Part shown: piece after piece, positions 47,465 to 57,317 of the stretch | How the letters are laid out: the number at the start of each line of letters is the position of its first letter | How positions within the stretch are numbered: the first letter of the stretch is position 1 | Source of the DNA: Mesorhizobium sp. B2-3-4 | Lineage (GTDB): Bacteria; Pseudomonadota; Alphaproteobacteria; Rhizobiales; Rhizobiaceae | Reading direction: 5' to 3' | Length of the DNA stretch: 64,000 nt | Assembly (NCBI RefSeq): GCF_006442315.1 | Contig: NZ_VFVY01000026.1 | Coordinates: 39,132-103,131 of the forward strand | Made by a program: the position numbers and the translations under genes | Notes under the pieces: model-generated | Databases searched by the model: none | Told to the model about the DNA's origin: nothing | What the model saw: the letters and a program-made list of their open reading frames with translations, nothing else

Positions 47465-49036
47465 ATGACCGCCCCCGATCACATCATCATCGGCAGCGGC
47501 ATCAACGCGCTGGTCTGCGCGGCGATGCTGGGCGGCAAGGGTGCCAAGGTGCTCGTGCTCGAGCGCAACGACCGCATCGGCGGCTGCATGCGCACCGAGG
47601 AGATCACCGCGCCCGGCTTCATCCACGACGTGATGGCGACGACTTTCGTGCTGTTCATCACCTCGCCGGCCTTTGCCGCGCTGGGCGGCGACCTTGCCCG
47701 CCACGGCCTGGAATTCTGCCACACCGGCACGCCGACGGGCGTGCTCACGCCTGATGGCAGCCACGCCGTGCTCACCACCGACCGCGCCGCCAACATCGCC
47801 GCGTTGAACGGGATCGCGACGGGCGAGGGTGACAGGCATGCGGAAGATGTCGGCGGCGTCGAACGCAATGCCGGCCTGCTGTTCGGCCTGCTCGGCGGCG
47901 CGCTGTGGTCCTATCCGACCGCGAAGCTTCTGGCCGGCGATGCCTGGCGGCGTGGCCCGCGCGGGCTTGCCGCCTTCCTCGGCGATGCCCTGGTGCCGGC
48001 GCGCGGCTGGCTCGAAAGCAGCTACCGGTCCGAATTGGCCCGCGCGCTGTGGGCGCCCTGGGTGCTGCATGCCGGGCTTGGACCGGAGGACGCCTTCTCC
48101 GGCCAGATCGCCAAGGTGATTGCCTTCGCGCTGGAAGCGGCCGGTGCACCGATCGTCAAGGGCGGGGCAACGAACCTGCTCGCCGCCTTCGAGGCGCTGA
48201 TCCGGGAACGCGGCGGCGATATCCGCACTGGCGCCGACGTCGCCTCGATCGTCCAGAGCGGCGGTCGCGCCTCAGGCGTACGGCTGGCGTCGGGCGAGAC
48301 CATCGCGGCCGGCAAGAGCGTCATCTGCTCGGTCACACCGACGCAGCTTTATGGCCGCCTGCTCGGTAAGGAAGCGCCGAAGGATGATGTCGAGGCGACG
48401 CTGAAATACCGCTACGGCAAAGGCAACTTCCAGATCCACTACGCCCTCGACAGGCCGCCGTCATGGCGCGGCGAAGGCCTGGACAAGGTGGCGCTGCTGC
48501 ACCTGACGCCTGGGCTCGACGGCGTCTCGAAAGCCTGCAACGAGGCGGCGCGCGGCATGCTGCCCGAAGTGCCGACAATCTGTGTCGGCCAGCCGCACGC
48601 GCTCGACCCATCGCGCTGTCCTCCGGGCAAGGCAATCCTGTGGCTGCAACTGCCCGAGGCGCCGCGCCACATCAAAGGCGATGCCGCCGGCAAGCTCGAG
48701 GCGCCGGCTGACGGCCGGTGGACGGACGCGCTGCGCGAAGCCTATGCGGACCGCGCCGAAGCGATCCTCGCCAGCCATATAGACGGTTTCAAGCAGAGCG
48801 TCCTTGCGCGGCGCGCCTATTCGCCGGCCGATCTCGAAGCGATGAACATCAATCTGGTCGGCGGCGATCCCTATGGCGGCTCCTCGACCATCGACCAGGC
48901 CTTCCTGTGGCGGCCGTTCAAGACCAGCCGCAACCACCAGACCGGCATCAAGGGCCTTTATCATATCGGCGCCTCGACCCATCCGGGCGCCGGCCTTGGC
49001 GGCGGCTCCGGCTTCCTTCTGGCGGGGAGGCTGTGA
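47465..49036 (+). CDS. Phytoene-desaturase-like FAD oxidoreductase 2 (COG1233 type)
   Basis: 523 residues. FAD motif IGSGINALVCAAMLGGKG near residue 10; C-terminal IGASTHPGAGLGGGSGFLL. Paralogue-like to the gene at 44676. Stop overlaps the MarR start by one base (TGATG). Together with copy 1 it brackets isatin hydrolase; candidate reactions are oxidation of an oxindole or indole intermediate, not demonstrated. Confidence 0.8.
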   Translation: MTAPDHIIIGSGINALVCAAMLGGKGAKVLVLERNDRIGGCMRTEEITAPGFIHDVMATTFVLFITSPAFAALGGDLARHGLEFCHTGTPTGVLTPDGSHAVLTTDRAANIAALNGIATGEGDRHAEDVGGVERNAGLLFGLLGGALWSYPTAKLLAGDAWRRGPRGLAAFLGDALVPARGWLESSYRSELARALWAPWVLHAGLGPEDAFSGQIAKVIAFALEAAGAPIVKGGATNLLAAFEALIRERGGDIRTGADVASIVQSGGRASGVRLASGETIAAGKSVICSVTPTQLYGRLLGKEAPKDDVEATLKYRYGKGNFQIHYALDRPPSWRGEGLDKVALLHLTPGLDGVSKACNEAARGMLPEVPTICVGQPHALDPSRCPPGKAILWLQLPEAPRHIKGDAAGKLEAPADGRWTDALREAYADRAEAILASHIDGFKQSVLARRAYSPADLEAMNINLVGGDPYGGSSTIDQAFLWRPFKTSRNHQTGIKGLYHIGASTHPGAGLGGGSGFLLAGRL

Positions 49037-49518
49037 TGGACGGCAAGGTCGCCGAAAAGCACCAGCGCATTTCCACCCTCGGCCAGATCGGTCTGCAGCA
49101 ATTCGCGCCCTATCTGATGAACCGTATCATGGGCCGCTACAACGCCACCTTGCGCGACGATTTCCGCAAGCAGGGCCTGACCATTTCGCAGGTCCGCACG
49201 CTCGCGGTGCTTTCGGTCACCGACGGCGTCACCGTCAACGATCTCTCGGTCTACACGGTCATCGAGCAGTCGACCCTGAGCCGCACGCTGGATACGTTGG
49301 AGGGCCAGGGCTTCGTGCGGCGCGAGCAGGGCGTCACCGACAGCCGCATCCGCCACGTGTTCCTGACCGACGAGGGTCGCGCCGAGTTCACCCGCGCATG
49401 GCCGGCCATGCATGACGCCTTCGAGGCAATGTTCGACGATATCGACGATGCGGAATATGCAGCACTGATCGCCACGCTTTTGAAGATGCTCAAGAACATT
49501 CGCAAGCACGACATCTAG
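49036..49518 (+). CDS. MarR family regulator, second copy
   Basis: 160 residues. Winged helix with VTVNDLSVYTVIEQSTLSRTLDTLEGQGFVRRE and wing TDSRIRHVFLTDEG. It is translationally coupled to FAD oxidoreductase 2 and 43 bp upstream of the iorA-like gene. The second candidate for the AAGCTT operators. Confidence 0.88.
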   Translation: MDGKVAEKHQRISTLGQIGLQQFAPYLMNRIMGRYNATLRDDFRKQGLTISQVRTLAVLSVTDGVTVNDLSVYTVIEQSTLSRTLDTLEGQGFVRREQGVTDSRIRHVFLTDEGRAEFTRAWPAMHDAFEAMFDDIDDAEYAALIATLLKMLKNIRKHDI

Positions 49519-49561
49519 ACGTACGCGCCGGCCCCATGGCCAGCAACGGAAGGTTGGAAAA

Positions 49562-51715
49562 ATGGCCGAACGGTCTTTTGCCAAGGAAGTCGAAAAGCTG
49601 AGGCTCGGCGCCGGCGAAGAATTCGCCGGTGAAGGCATTCTCGCCATCACCAAGGCGCTGCTGCAATGCGGCGTCGGCTATGTCGGCGGCTATCAGGGCG
49701 CGCCGATCAGCCATTTGATGGACGTGCTGGCCGACGCGCAGGATATTCTGGGAGAGCTCGGCGTGCATTTCGAGGCGAGCGCCTCCGAAGCGACCGCCAC
49801 CGCCATGCTCGCGGCCTCCGTGCACTATCCCATCCGGGGAGCTGCCACCTTCAAGTCGACCGTCGGCACCAATGTCGCCTCCGATGCGCTGGCCAACTTG
49901 GCGTCGGGCGGTGTGACCGGCGGCGCGCTGATCATCGTCGGCGAGGATTATGGCGAGGGCTCCTCGATCATGCAGGAGCGCAGCCATGCCTTCGCCATGA
50001 AGAGCCAGGTCTGGCTGCTCGACCCGCGCCCGAATCTGCCCTCGATCGTCAAGGCGGTGGAGGATGGTTTCGAGCTGTCCGAAATCTCCAACACGCCGGT
50101 CATGCTGCAGGTGCGCATCCGCTGCTGCCATGTGCATGGCCATTTCATCGCCAAGGACAACAAGCGCCCGCCGATGACGGTGGCCGATGCGCTGTCGGCA
50201 CCGCGTCGCGACACCGGCCGCATCGTGCTGCCGCCCGCCTCCTTCCTGCACGAGAAGGAGAAGGTCGCCAAGCGCTGGCCGGCGGCCGTCGACTTCATCC
50301 GCAAAAACAAAATCAACGAATTCTTCGGCTCGGACCACGGCTCGGTCGGCATCGTCATGCAGGGCGGCATGTACAATTCCGTCATCCGCGCTCTGCAACG
50401 TCTTGGGCTTGCCGACACCTATGGCGAGACCGATGTGCCGCTCTATGTGCTGAATGCCGTCTATCCCCTGGTCGACGACGAATTCCTTTCCTTCTGCGAG
50501 GGCAAGCAGGCGGTGCTGGTGGTCGAGGAAGGCCAGCCCAACTACGTCGAACAGGCCTTTGCCGCCATGCTGCACAAGGCCGGGCGCGGCACCAGGCTGG
50601 TCGGCAAGGAGTATCTGCCGATGGCCGGCGAGTACACCGGCCAGGTCATGCTCGACGGCATCGGTTCGTTCCTGCGCGCCGAAGCGCCGCATCTCCTGCC
50701 GGGCGAGGTGCGCGCCCCCAACAAGGTGGGCGACGGCGTCGACACAGCCGACTTGATCAACGTCGTGCCGGGCCGCCCGCCAGGCTTCTGCATCGGGTGT
50801 CCGGAGCGGCCGATCTTCGCCGCCACGAAACTGGTCGAGCAGGAACTCGGCAAGCACCACATCGCTTCCGACATTGGCTGCCATCTGTTCTCGATCATGC
50901 CGCCCTTCGAGCTCGGCGCCACGACGATGGGCTATGGATTGGGGCCGGCCTCGGCCTCGGCCTTCAATTCGCCCAACGCCAAGCGCCGCTCGATCTCCTT
51001 CGTCGGCGACGGCGGCTTCTGGCACAACGGCCTGACCTCCTCGATCGGCAATGCGGTCTTCAACAAGAATGACGGCGTCATCGTCATCGTCGACAATTTC
51101 TATTCGGCCGCCACCGGCGGGCAGGACATATTGTCGTCGCGCGCCTCGAACCGGACCAAGTCGACCAAGCACCCGATCACCGAGGCGGTGAAGGGCATGG
51201 GTGTCAAATGGCTGCGCCACATCGACCGCACCTATGATGTCGGCAAGGTGCAGGACACGTTGCGCGAGGCGCTGACGACGGAGGAGAAGGGCCCGAAGGT
51301 CATCGTCGCTTCGTCCGAATGCATGCTCAACCGCCAGCGCCGCGAAAAGCCGCTGGTCGACAAGGCAATCAAGGGCGGCGAGCGGGTGGTGAAACCGAAG
51401 TTCGGCGTCGACGAGGACATCTGCACCGGCGATCATGCCTGCATGCGGCTCTCCGGCTGCCCGTCGCTGTCGGTCAAGTCGCTCGACGATCCCTTGCGCG
51501 ACGATCCGGTGGCATCGATCGACCAGAACTGCGTCGGCTGCGGCAATTGCGGCGAGGTGGCGGATGCCGCCGTGCTGTGCCCATCCTTCTACCGCGCCGA
51601 TGTCGTCCACAATCCCGGCCGCTGGGACCGTTTTCTGGAAAGCGCGCGCCGCGCCGTGATTGGCATGATGCAGCGCCGCCGCGAGAGCCGCCGGCTGGTG
51701 TTTGCCGATGCTTGA
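49562..51715 (+). CDS. Indolepyruvate ferredoxin oxidoreductase-type alpha subunit (isatinate oxidoreductase candidate)
   Basis: 717 residues. Thiamine-pyrophosphate enzyme: N-terminal PYR-type domain, TPP motif GDGGFWHNGLTSSIGNAVF near 482, then a ferredoxin-like C-terminus with two [4Fe-4S] sites (CTGDHACMRLSGCP near 620 and CVGCGNCGEVADAAVLCP near 655). It decarboxylates a 2-oxoacid and forms the acyl-CoA. In this cluster isatinate is the logical 2-oxoacid, giving 2-aminobenzoyl-CoA; arylpyruvates are the alternative. The stop overlaps the beta gene by 8 bp. Confidence 0.85.
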   Translation: MAERSFAKEVEKLRLGAGEEFAGEGILAITKALLQCGVGYVGGYQGAPISHLMDVLADAQDILGELGVHFEASASEATATAMLAASVHYPIRGAATFKSTVGTNVASDALANLASGGVTGGALIIVGEDYGEGSSIMQERSHAFAMKSQVWLLDPRPNLPSIVKAVEDGFELSEISNTPVMLQVRIRCCHVHGHFIAKDNKRPPMTVADALSAPRRDTGRIVLPPASFLHEKEKVAKRWPAAVDFIRKNKINEFFGSDHGSVGIVMQGGMYNSVIRALQRLGLADTYGETDVPLYVLNAVYPLVDDEFLSFCEGKQAVLVVEEGQPNYVEQAFAAMLHKAGRGTRLVGKEYLPMAGEYTGQVMLDGIGSFLRAEAPHLLPGEVRAPNKVGDGVDTADLINVVPGRPPGFCIGCPERPIFAATKLVEQELGKHHIASDIGCHLFSIMPPFELGATTMGYGLGPASASAFNSPNAKRRSISFVGDGGFWHNGLTSSIGNAVFNKNDGVIVIVDNFYSAATGGQDILSSRASNRTKSTKHPITEAVKGMGVKWLRHIDRTYDVGKVQDTLREALTTEEKGPKVIVASSECMLNRQRREKPLVDKAIKGGERVVKPKFGVDEDICTGDHACMRLSGCPSLSVKSLDDPLRDDPVASIDQNCVGCGNCGEVADAAVLCPSFYRADVVHNPGRWDRFLESARRAVIGMMQRRRESRRLVFADA

Positions 51716-53291
51716 CCAGGCCCCGCCCCTGCGTCCGAAATCCGGCGCCACCGACAACGAGCGGGTCATCAAGCTCGCCTTGCTGGCGGTCGGCGGCCAG
51801 GGTGGCGGCGTGCTTGCCGACTGGATCGTCGACGTTGCCGAGCGCAACGGCTATGTCGCGCAATCGACCTCGGTCGCTGGCGTCGCCCAGCGCACCGGCG
51901 CCACCATCTACTATGTCGAGATGGCCCGCCACACCGGCCGGCTACCGGTGTTCGCGCTGTCGCCCTCGCAGGGCGACGTCGACATATTGATCGCCGCCGA
52001 GCTGATGGAAGCCGGCCGCGCCATCATCAGGGGCTTCGTCACGCCCGATCGCACCACGCTGATCACCTCCTCGCACCGCATCGCTGCCGTGTCGGAAAAG
52101 GTCGAGCCGGGCGACGGCCGGGCTTCGTCCTCCAAGGTGCATGCGACGGCGGAAGCCGCGGCGAAGCGCTTCGTCGCCTTCGACATGGAAAAGATCGCCT
52201 CCGACAATGGCTCGATGATCTCCGCCAGCCTGCTTGGCGCGCTGGCCGGGTCCGACGCGCTGCCGTTCACGCGCGAGAGCTATGAGCAGGCGATAGGTGC
52301 TGGCGGGCGGGGCGTGAAGGCCAGCCTTGCCGCCTTCGGCGCTGCCTTCGACCGCGCACGCGGCGCGGCGGCGGCAGCTTCGCCAAAGCCGGCGGAGCCG
52401 GCGATTGTCGAATCCGCTTTGGGCGCCGGCCAGTTGCGTGGCCCGCAGAACCTTGTACAGGGCTGGCAGGCTCTTGCCGCCCGCATCGACCTGATGCCCG
52501 TTGCCGTGCGCGACATGGCGCTCCGGGGCTTGCGAAAGGTCGTTGACTATCAGGACATCGCTTATGGGCGCGACTATCTCGACCGGCTGGACAAGGCCGT
52601 GGCGCTGGATGATGCCGGCCACGCCCATGCGCTCTCCATCGCCGCCGCCAAGCACCTGGCCAACGCGCTCTGTTACGACGACATGATCCGGGTCGCCGAT
52701 CTGAAGACGCGCTCGACCCGCGACCAGCGCGTACGCAAGGAAGTCGGAGCCAAGGCTGGCTCGATCCTGCAGGTGACCGAATATTTCCATCCGCGCATCG
52801 AGGAGTTCTGCGGCACGCTGCCAGCGGGGCTGGGCAGCTACATCGAGAACAGGCCGAGGCTGGCTGGCTTTCTCGACCGCCGCATCAATCGCGGCCGTCG
52901 CGTCCGCACAGACAGTTTCGCCGGCTTTGCCATGCTCTGGTTCATCGGCGGCCTGCGCCGCTGGCGCCGCAGCCTGCTGCGCCACAAGGTCGAAATGGCG
53001 CATGTGGAACGCTGGTATGCGCTGGCGCTCAGCCATGCACGCGAAGACTACGCGCTGGCCGTCGAGATCCTCAACTGCCGCCGGCTGATCAAGGGCTACA
53101 GCGACACCCATGTCCGCGCCCAGTCGAAATTCGACCGTGTGCTCTCGGCGCTTGATCTGCTCAAGGGCCGCGACGACGCCGCCGACTGGATCAGGCGGTT
53201 GCGCGAGGCGGCGCTGAAGGACGAGAAGGGCGACATGCTCGACGGCGCGCTGAGGACGGTAGCGACGCTCGGTTCGGTCCCGGCAAACTGA
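51708..53291 (+). CDS. Indolepyruvate oxidoreductase beta-type subunit fused to DUF6537-like domain
   Basis: 527 residues. The gamma-type 2-oxoacid oxidoreductase fold occupies about residues 18-210 (LLAVGGQGGGVLADWIVDVA). A long helical C-terminal domain of DUF6537 type follows. It completes the oxidoreductase with the preceding gene. ATG 51708 lies inside the end of the alpha gene. The long C-terminus is common for aromatic-catabolic versions in proteobacteria. Confidence 0.8.
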   Translation: MLDQAPPLRPKSGATDNERVIKLALLAVGGQGGGVLADWIVDVAERNGYVAQSTSVAGVAQRTGATIYYVEMARHTGRLPVFALSPSQGDVDILIAAELMEAGRAIIRGFVTPDRTTLITSSHRIAAVSEKVEPGDGRASSSKVHATAEAAAKRFVAFDMEKIASDNGSMISASLLGALAGSDALPFTRESYEQAIGAGGRGVKASLAAFGAAFDRARGAAAAASPKPAEPAIVESALGAGQLRGPQNLVQGWQALAARIDLMPVAVRDMALRGLRKVVDYQDIAYGRDYLDRLDKAVALDDAGHAHALSIAAAKHLANALCYDDMIRVADLKTRSTRDQRVRKEVGAKAGSILQVTEYFHPRIEEFCGTLPAGLGSYIENRPRLAGFLDRRINRGRRVRTDSFAGFAMLWFIGGLRRWRRSLLRHKVEMAHVERWYALALSHAREDYALAVEILNCRRLIKGYSDTHVRAQSKFDRVLSALDLLKGRDDAADWIRRLREAALKDEKGDMLDGALRTVATLGSVPAN

Positions 53292-53527
53292 TTCGCGGCA
53301 ACCCGGTGCCGAGGGTCGTTCCCTTGGAAATCCTCCTCGAATGGCTCGCCCCTGGAACTTCGGTTCCTGTCGCATCGTGCGCAATCCAGGAATGGTGGCT
53401 GGCTATCGCGAACTCCGGGACGCGCCATTAGTCAGCCCCAATGTTGCTGCTTGGTCTGCGTCTTTCCGGGCAGCCGCCGTGGGGGCGGTCATACAGGGGC
53501 TTCCTTTCGATCGGGATTCCGAATTCG

Positions 53528-53596
53528 TGAACGTCGTTCATTTTTATCTTGAACATCGTTCAAAATCTGGTAAGCTGCGAACGTGAACAATGTTCA
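53528..53596 (+). promoter_or_regulatory. Three TGAACnnnGTTCA boxes upstream of the acyltransferase/ligase fusion
   Basis: TGAACGTCGTTCA (53528-53540), TGAACATCGTTCA (53550-53562) and TGAACAATGTTCA (53584-53596). Each is a 13-bp palindrome; the third is TGAACA-A-TGTTCA. Start-to-start spacing is 22 and 34 bp. The pattern suits a TetR-family repressor of lipid or envelope genes. The rest of the 471-bp gap (53292-53762) shows no gene. Confidence 0.7.
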
Positions 53597-53762
53597 TTGG
53601 TGCGTCGGCCACACAAAAGACATCCGATCCTGCACCACGCAACAAGATGGAACGCAGCAAGGAAGTTTAACCAGCTCACTGTTATCCCCGAATTGAAACA
53701 GTGCGCGCAACCGCGAAGCCAAAGGCATATTGCCTGACGGGTCTCGCCAAATGGAAATCGCC

Positions 53763-56700
53763 ATGACCACGCATCTGATGCTGTCGCGACGTTTTGCACC
53801 GCTTTTCTGGACGCAGTTCCTGTCCGCCTTCAACGACAATTTCCTCAAGAACACACTGGTGTTCCTGATCCTTTTCACACTGGCCGCCGGACAGGCGGCT
53901 TCGCTGGTTACCTTGGCTGGAGCCGTGTTCATGGCGCCATTTCTGCTCCTGTCCGCTCTTGGAGGCGAGATCGCCGACCGCTTCGACAAGGCGCTGATCG
54001 CGCGCCGGCTGAAATTCGCCGAGATCGCCGCCGCGGCAGTCTCCGTCGCCGGTATCGCGCTGTCGTCGATCCCGGTGCTGATGGTGGCGCTGCTGATGTT
54101 CGGCATCATCTCGGCGCTGTTCGGTCCGATCAAATACGGCATCCTGCCCGATCACCTCGAGCGCAAGGAACTGCCCAAGGCTAACGCCTGGATCGAGTCG
54201 GCCACCTTCGCCGCCATCCTCGGCGGCACCATTGCCGGCGGCGTCGTTTCCGCCGATGGCATCGGTGTCTGGATCTTCGGACCGATCATGATGGCGCTCG
54301 CCGTCGGCTGCTGGTTCGTCAGCCGCTACATTCCGCCAACAGGTTCGGCTGCGCCCGACCTCGTCATCGACAAGAACATCTTCCGCTCGACCTGGCGTCA
54401 GGTCGCGGAGTTGCGCACCGACATGCGCATCTGGCGCGCCGGCCTGATGACCTCATGGTTCTGGCTGATCGGCGCCATCGTGCTTTCGATCCTGCCGACG
54501 CTGATCAAGGATTCTCTCGGCGGCAACGAGATCGCGGTCACCGCCTATCTCGCCGTGTTCGCCGTCTCCATCGCCATCGGCTCGGCAATCGCTGCCTGGA
54601 TGTCGCAGGGGCGCATGGTGCTGCTGCCGGCACCGGTCGGCACGGCGCTGCTGGCGCTGTTCGGCCTTCATCTTGCCTGGACGATCTGGAGCATGCAGCC
54701 TTCGACCAAGGCCGACACCCTCGCGGCCTTCTTCGCCGGGCCGAACACGTTGCGCGTTGCGCTCGACCTTGCCGGCATGGCCATTGCCAGCGCCTTCCTG
54801 ATGGTGCCGACCTTCGCAGCCGTACAGGCCTGGTCGCCCGAGGCGCGCCGCGCCCGCGTTGTTGCCGCCGTCAGCATCGTCAATGCCGGCTTCATGACGG
54901 TCGGCGGTATCGTTGTCGCCTTGATCCAGACGAAAGTCTCGACCGGCGGTATCCTGTTCGGGCTTGCCGGGGCCAACGCCGTGGCCGCCTGGCTGATGCT
55001 GAAATTCCTGCCGACCAACGCCTTCCGCGACTTCGTCTCCATCCTGTTCCGCGCCTTCCTGCGCCTGGAGGTCGAGGGTATGGAGAACCTCAAGGCGGCC
55101 GGCAAGGCGCCGATCCTGGCGCTCAACCATGTCAGCTTTCTCGACGGTCCGCTGGCGCTGACGCTGACCGACGAAGAGCCGGTCTTCGCCATCGACTATA
55201 CGATCGCGCAGGCCTGGTGGATGAAGCCGTTCCTGAAGCTGACCCGCGCCCTGCCGCTCAATCCTGCCAAGCCGATGTCGACGCGCACGCTGATCAAGAT
55301 CGTGCAGGGCGGCGATCCGCTGGTCATCTTCCCCGAAGGCCGCATCACCGTCACCGGCGGGCTGATGAAGGTCTATGACGGCGCCGCCATGGTGGCCGAC
55401 AAGACCGGTTCGATGGTTGTGCCGATCCGTATCGACGGGCTGGAGAAAAGCCCGTTCTCGCGGCTGACCTCGCAGCATGTGCGCCGCCGCCTGTTCCCGA
55501 AGGTCAAGGTGACTATATTGGAGCCGGTCAAGCTGGAAGTGCCGCCGGAGCTGAGAGGCCGTCAGCGCCGCGCCGCGGCCGGTGCGGCCCTCTATCAGGT
55601 CATGTCGGATCTCGTCTTCCGCACCCAGGACATCGACAGGACGGTACTGGAAAAGATCATCCTGACCGCCAAGGAACGCGGCATGAAGCGGCTCGCCGTG
55701 CAGGATCCGGTCACCGGCTCGCTGAGCTACGGCAAGCTGCTGACGGCGGCCGCCGTACTCGGCGAGAAATTCCAGAACCTCTATGCTGATCAGCAGACGC
55801 TCGGCATCATGCTTCCCAACGCGAATGGCTCATGCGCCACACTGCTTGGCGTCATGTCGTCGGGCAAGGTCCCGGCGATGATCAACTTCACCGCGGGCGC
55901 CGCCAATATCCTGTCCGCCTGCAAGGCAGCCGAAGTGAAGACCGTGCTCACGTCCCGCGCCTTTGTCGAGCAGGCCAAGCTCGGAGCGGTGGTCGAGGAA
56001 ATCGGCCGCTCGGTCGACATCGTCTGGCTCGACGATCTGCGCAAGACAATCGGTCTCAAGGACAAGCTGCTCGGCTTGCTGCGCAAGTCCACGCCGCGCG
56101 CGCAGCGCTTGCCCAACGATGCGGCCGTGATCCTGTTCACCTCGGGCTCCGAAGGCACGCCGAAGGGCGTGGTGCTCACCCACCGCAACATCCTGGCCAA
56201 TGCCGCGCAGGCGGCCTCGCGCATCGACTTCCACTCGGGCGACAAGGTGTTCAACGTCTTGCCGATCTTCCATTCCTTCGGCATGACGGCCGGCACGGTG
56301 CTGCCGCTGATCTCTGGCGTACCGGTCTATTTCTACCCGTCGCCGCTGCATTACCGCATCGTGCCGGAACTGATCTACGCGTCCAACGCGACGATCATCT
56401 TCGGCACCGATACGTTCCTCAGCGGCTATGCCCGCACCGCGCATCCTTACGACTTCCGCTCGATACGCTATTGCTTTGCCGGCGCCGAACCGGTCAAGGC
56501 GTCCACCCGCATGACCTATATGGAAAAGTTCGGGGTGCGCATCCTTGAAGGGTATGGAGTCACCGAGACCGCGCCGGTGATCTCGATCAACACGCCGATG
56601 TACAACCGCTCCGGCAGCGTCGGCAAAATCATGCCCGGCATGGAGTATCGCCTCGATCCGGTGCCCGGCGTCGAGGATGGCGGGAGGCTGCATGTGCGCG

Positions 56701-57170
56701 GCCCCAATGTGATGGCGGGTTATCTGCGCGCCGAGAAGCCCGGCGTGCTCGAACCGCTGCCGGACGGCTGGCATGACACTGGCGATGTCGTCTCGATCGA
56801 CGAGGGCGGGTTCATCACCATCCGCGGCCGTGCCAAGCGTTTCGCCAAGATCGGCGGCGAGATGGTTTCGCTCGCCGCCGTCGAGGCGTTGGCGGGTGAA
56901 TTGTGGAAAGGCTCGTTGTCGGCCGTCGCTTCCGTGCCGGATGCACGCAAGGGTGAAAAGCTCATCCTCATCACCGAGGCGCCCGGTGCCACACGCGCCG
57001 ATTTCCTGGCCTTCGCCAAGGCGAACGGCGCCATGGACCTGATGGTGCCCGCCGAAGTGCGCGTCGTCCAGAAAGTGCCGGTGCTCGGCTCCGGCAAGCT
57101 CGACTTCGCCGGCGTGACCAGGCTGGTGCGTGGTGAGGATCGGCCGGCCGCCAAGGTCGAGGCCGCCTGA
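53763..57170 (+). CDS. aas: LplT-like MFS / PlsC acyltransferase / AMP-dependent acyl ligase fusion (Aas type)
   Basis: About 1135 residues in three parts. Residues 1-400 are a 12-helix lysophospholipid flippase (LplT-like). PlsC motifs are NHVSFLDG near 455 (HX4D) and FPEGRI near 522. From about 620 the acyl-ACP/CoA synthetase domain has TSGSEGTPKGVVLTHRN near 793 and GYGVTETAP. It would import lysophospholipid and re-acylate it. The ATG at 53763 is my choice; 53751 is in frame and 12 bases earlier. Separate LplT and Aas proteins are the E. coli version. Confidence 0.88.
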   Translation: MTTHLMLSRRFAPLFWTQFLSAFNDNFLKNTLVFLILFTLAAGQAASLVTLAGAVFMAPFLLLSALGGEIADRFDKALIARRLKFAEIAAAAVSVAGIALSSIPVLMVALLMFGIISALFGPIKYGILPDHLERKELPKANAWIESATFAAILGGTIAGGVVSADGIGVWIFGPIMMALAVGCWFVSRYIPPTGSAAPDLVIDKNIFRSTWRQVAELRTDMRIWRAGLMTSWFWLIGAIVLSILPTLIKDSLGGNEIAVTAYLAVFAVSIAIGSAIAAWMSQGRMVLLPAPVGTALLALFGLHLAWTIWSMQPSTKADTLAAFFAGPNTLRVALDLAGMAIASAFLMVPTFAAVQAWSPEARRARVVAAVSIVNAGFMTVGGIVVALIQTKVSTGGILFGLAGANAVAAWLMLKFLPTNAFRDFVSILFRAFLRLEVEGMENLKAAGKAPILALNHVSFLDGPLALTLTDEEPVFAIDYTIAQAWWMKPFLKLTRALPLNPAKPMSTRTLIKIVQGGDPLVIFPEGRITVTGGLMKVYDGAAMVADKTGSMVVPIRIDGLEKSPFSRLTSQHVRRRLFPKVKVTILEPVKLEVPPELRGRQRRAAAGAALYQVMSDLVFRTQDIDRTVLEKIILTAKERGMKRLAVQDPVTGSLSYGKLLTAAAVLGEKFQNLYADQQTLGIMLPNANGSCATLLGVMSSGKVPAMINFTAGAANILSACKAAEVKTVLTSRAFVEQAKLGAVVEEIGRSVDIVWLDDLRKTIGLKDKLLGLLRKSTPRAQRLPNDAAVILFTSGSEGTPKGVVLTHRNILANAAQAASRIDFHSGDKVFNVLPIFHSFGMTAGTVLPLISGVPVYFYPSPLHYRIVPELIYASNATIIFGTDTFLSGYARTAHPYDFRSIRYCFAGAEPVKASTRMTYMEKFGVRILEGYGVTETAPVISINTPMYNRSGSVGKIMPGMEYRLDPVPGVEDGGRLHVRGPNVMAGYLRAEKPGVLEPLPDGWHDTGDVVSIDEGGFITIRGRAKRFAKIGGEMVSLAAVEALAGELWKGSLSAVASVPDARKGEKLILITEAPGATRADFLAFAKANGAMDLMVPAEVRVVQKVPVLGSGKLDFAGVTRLVRGEDRPAAKVEAA

Positions 57171-57317
57171 TCGAGGCGGCATGCGCGATGGCGCAGGCCT
57201 GCGCGACGCTTGAGGAAAGCGTCGCGCAATGACGAAAATGTGATCTTGCCCTTGCGACGGGTTTTGCCCAGCCCCTCCGTTTCACGCTGGTTAGGGGTGA
57301 AATCACGGAGACAAAGC

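Noticed and set aside
49490..51847. 785-residue open frame antisense to the iorA-like gene
   Set aside because: Shadow frame; the plus strand holds complete TPP and Fe-S motifs.
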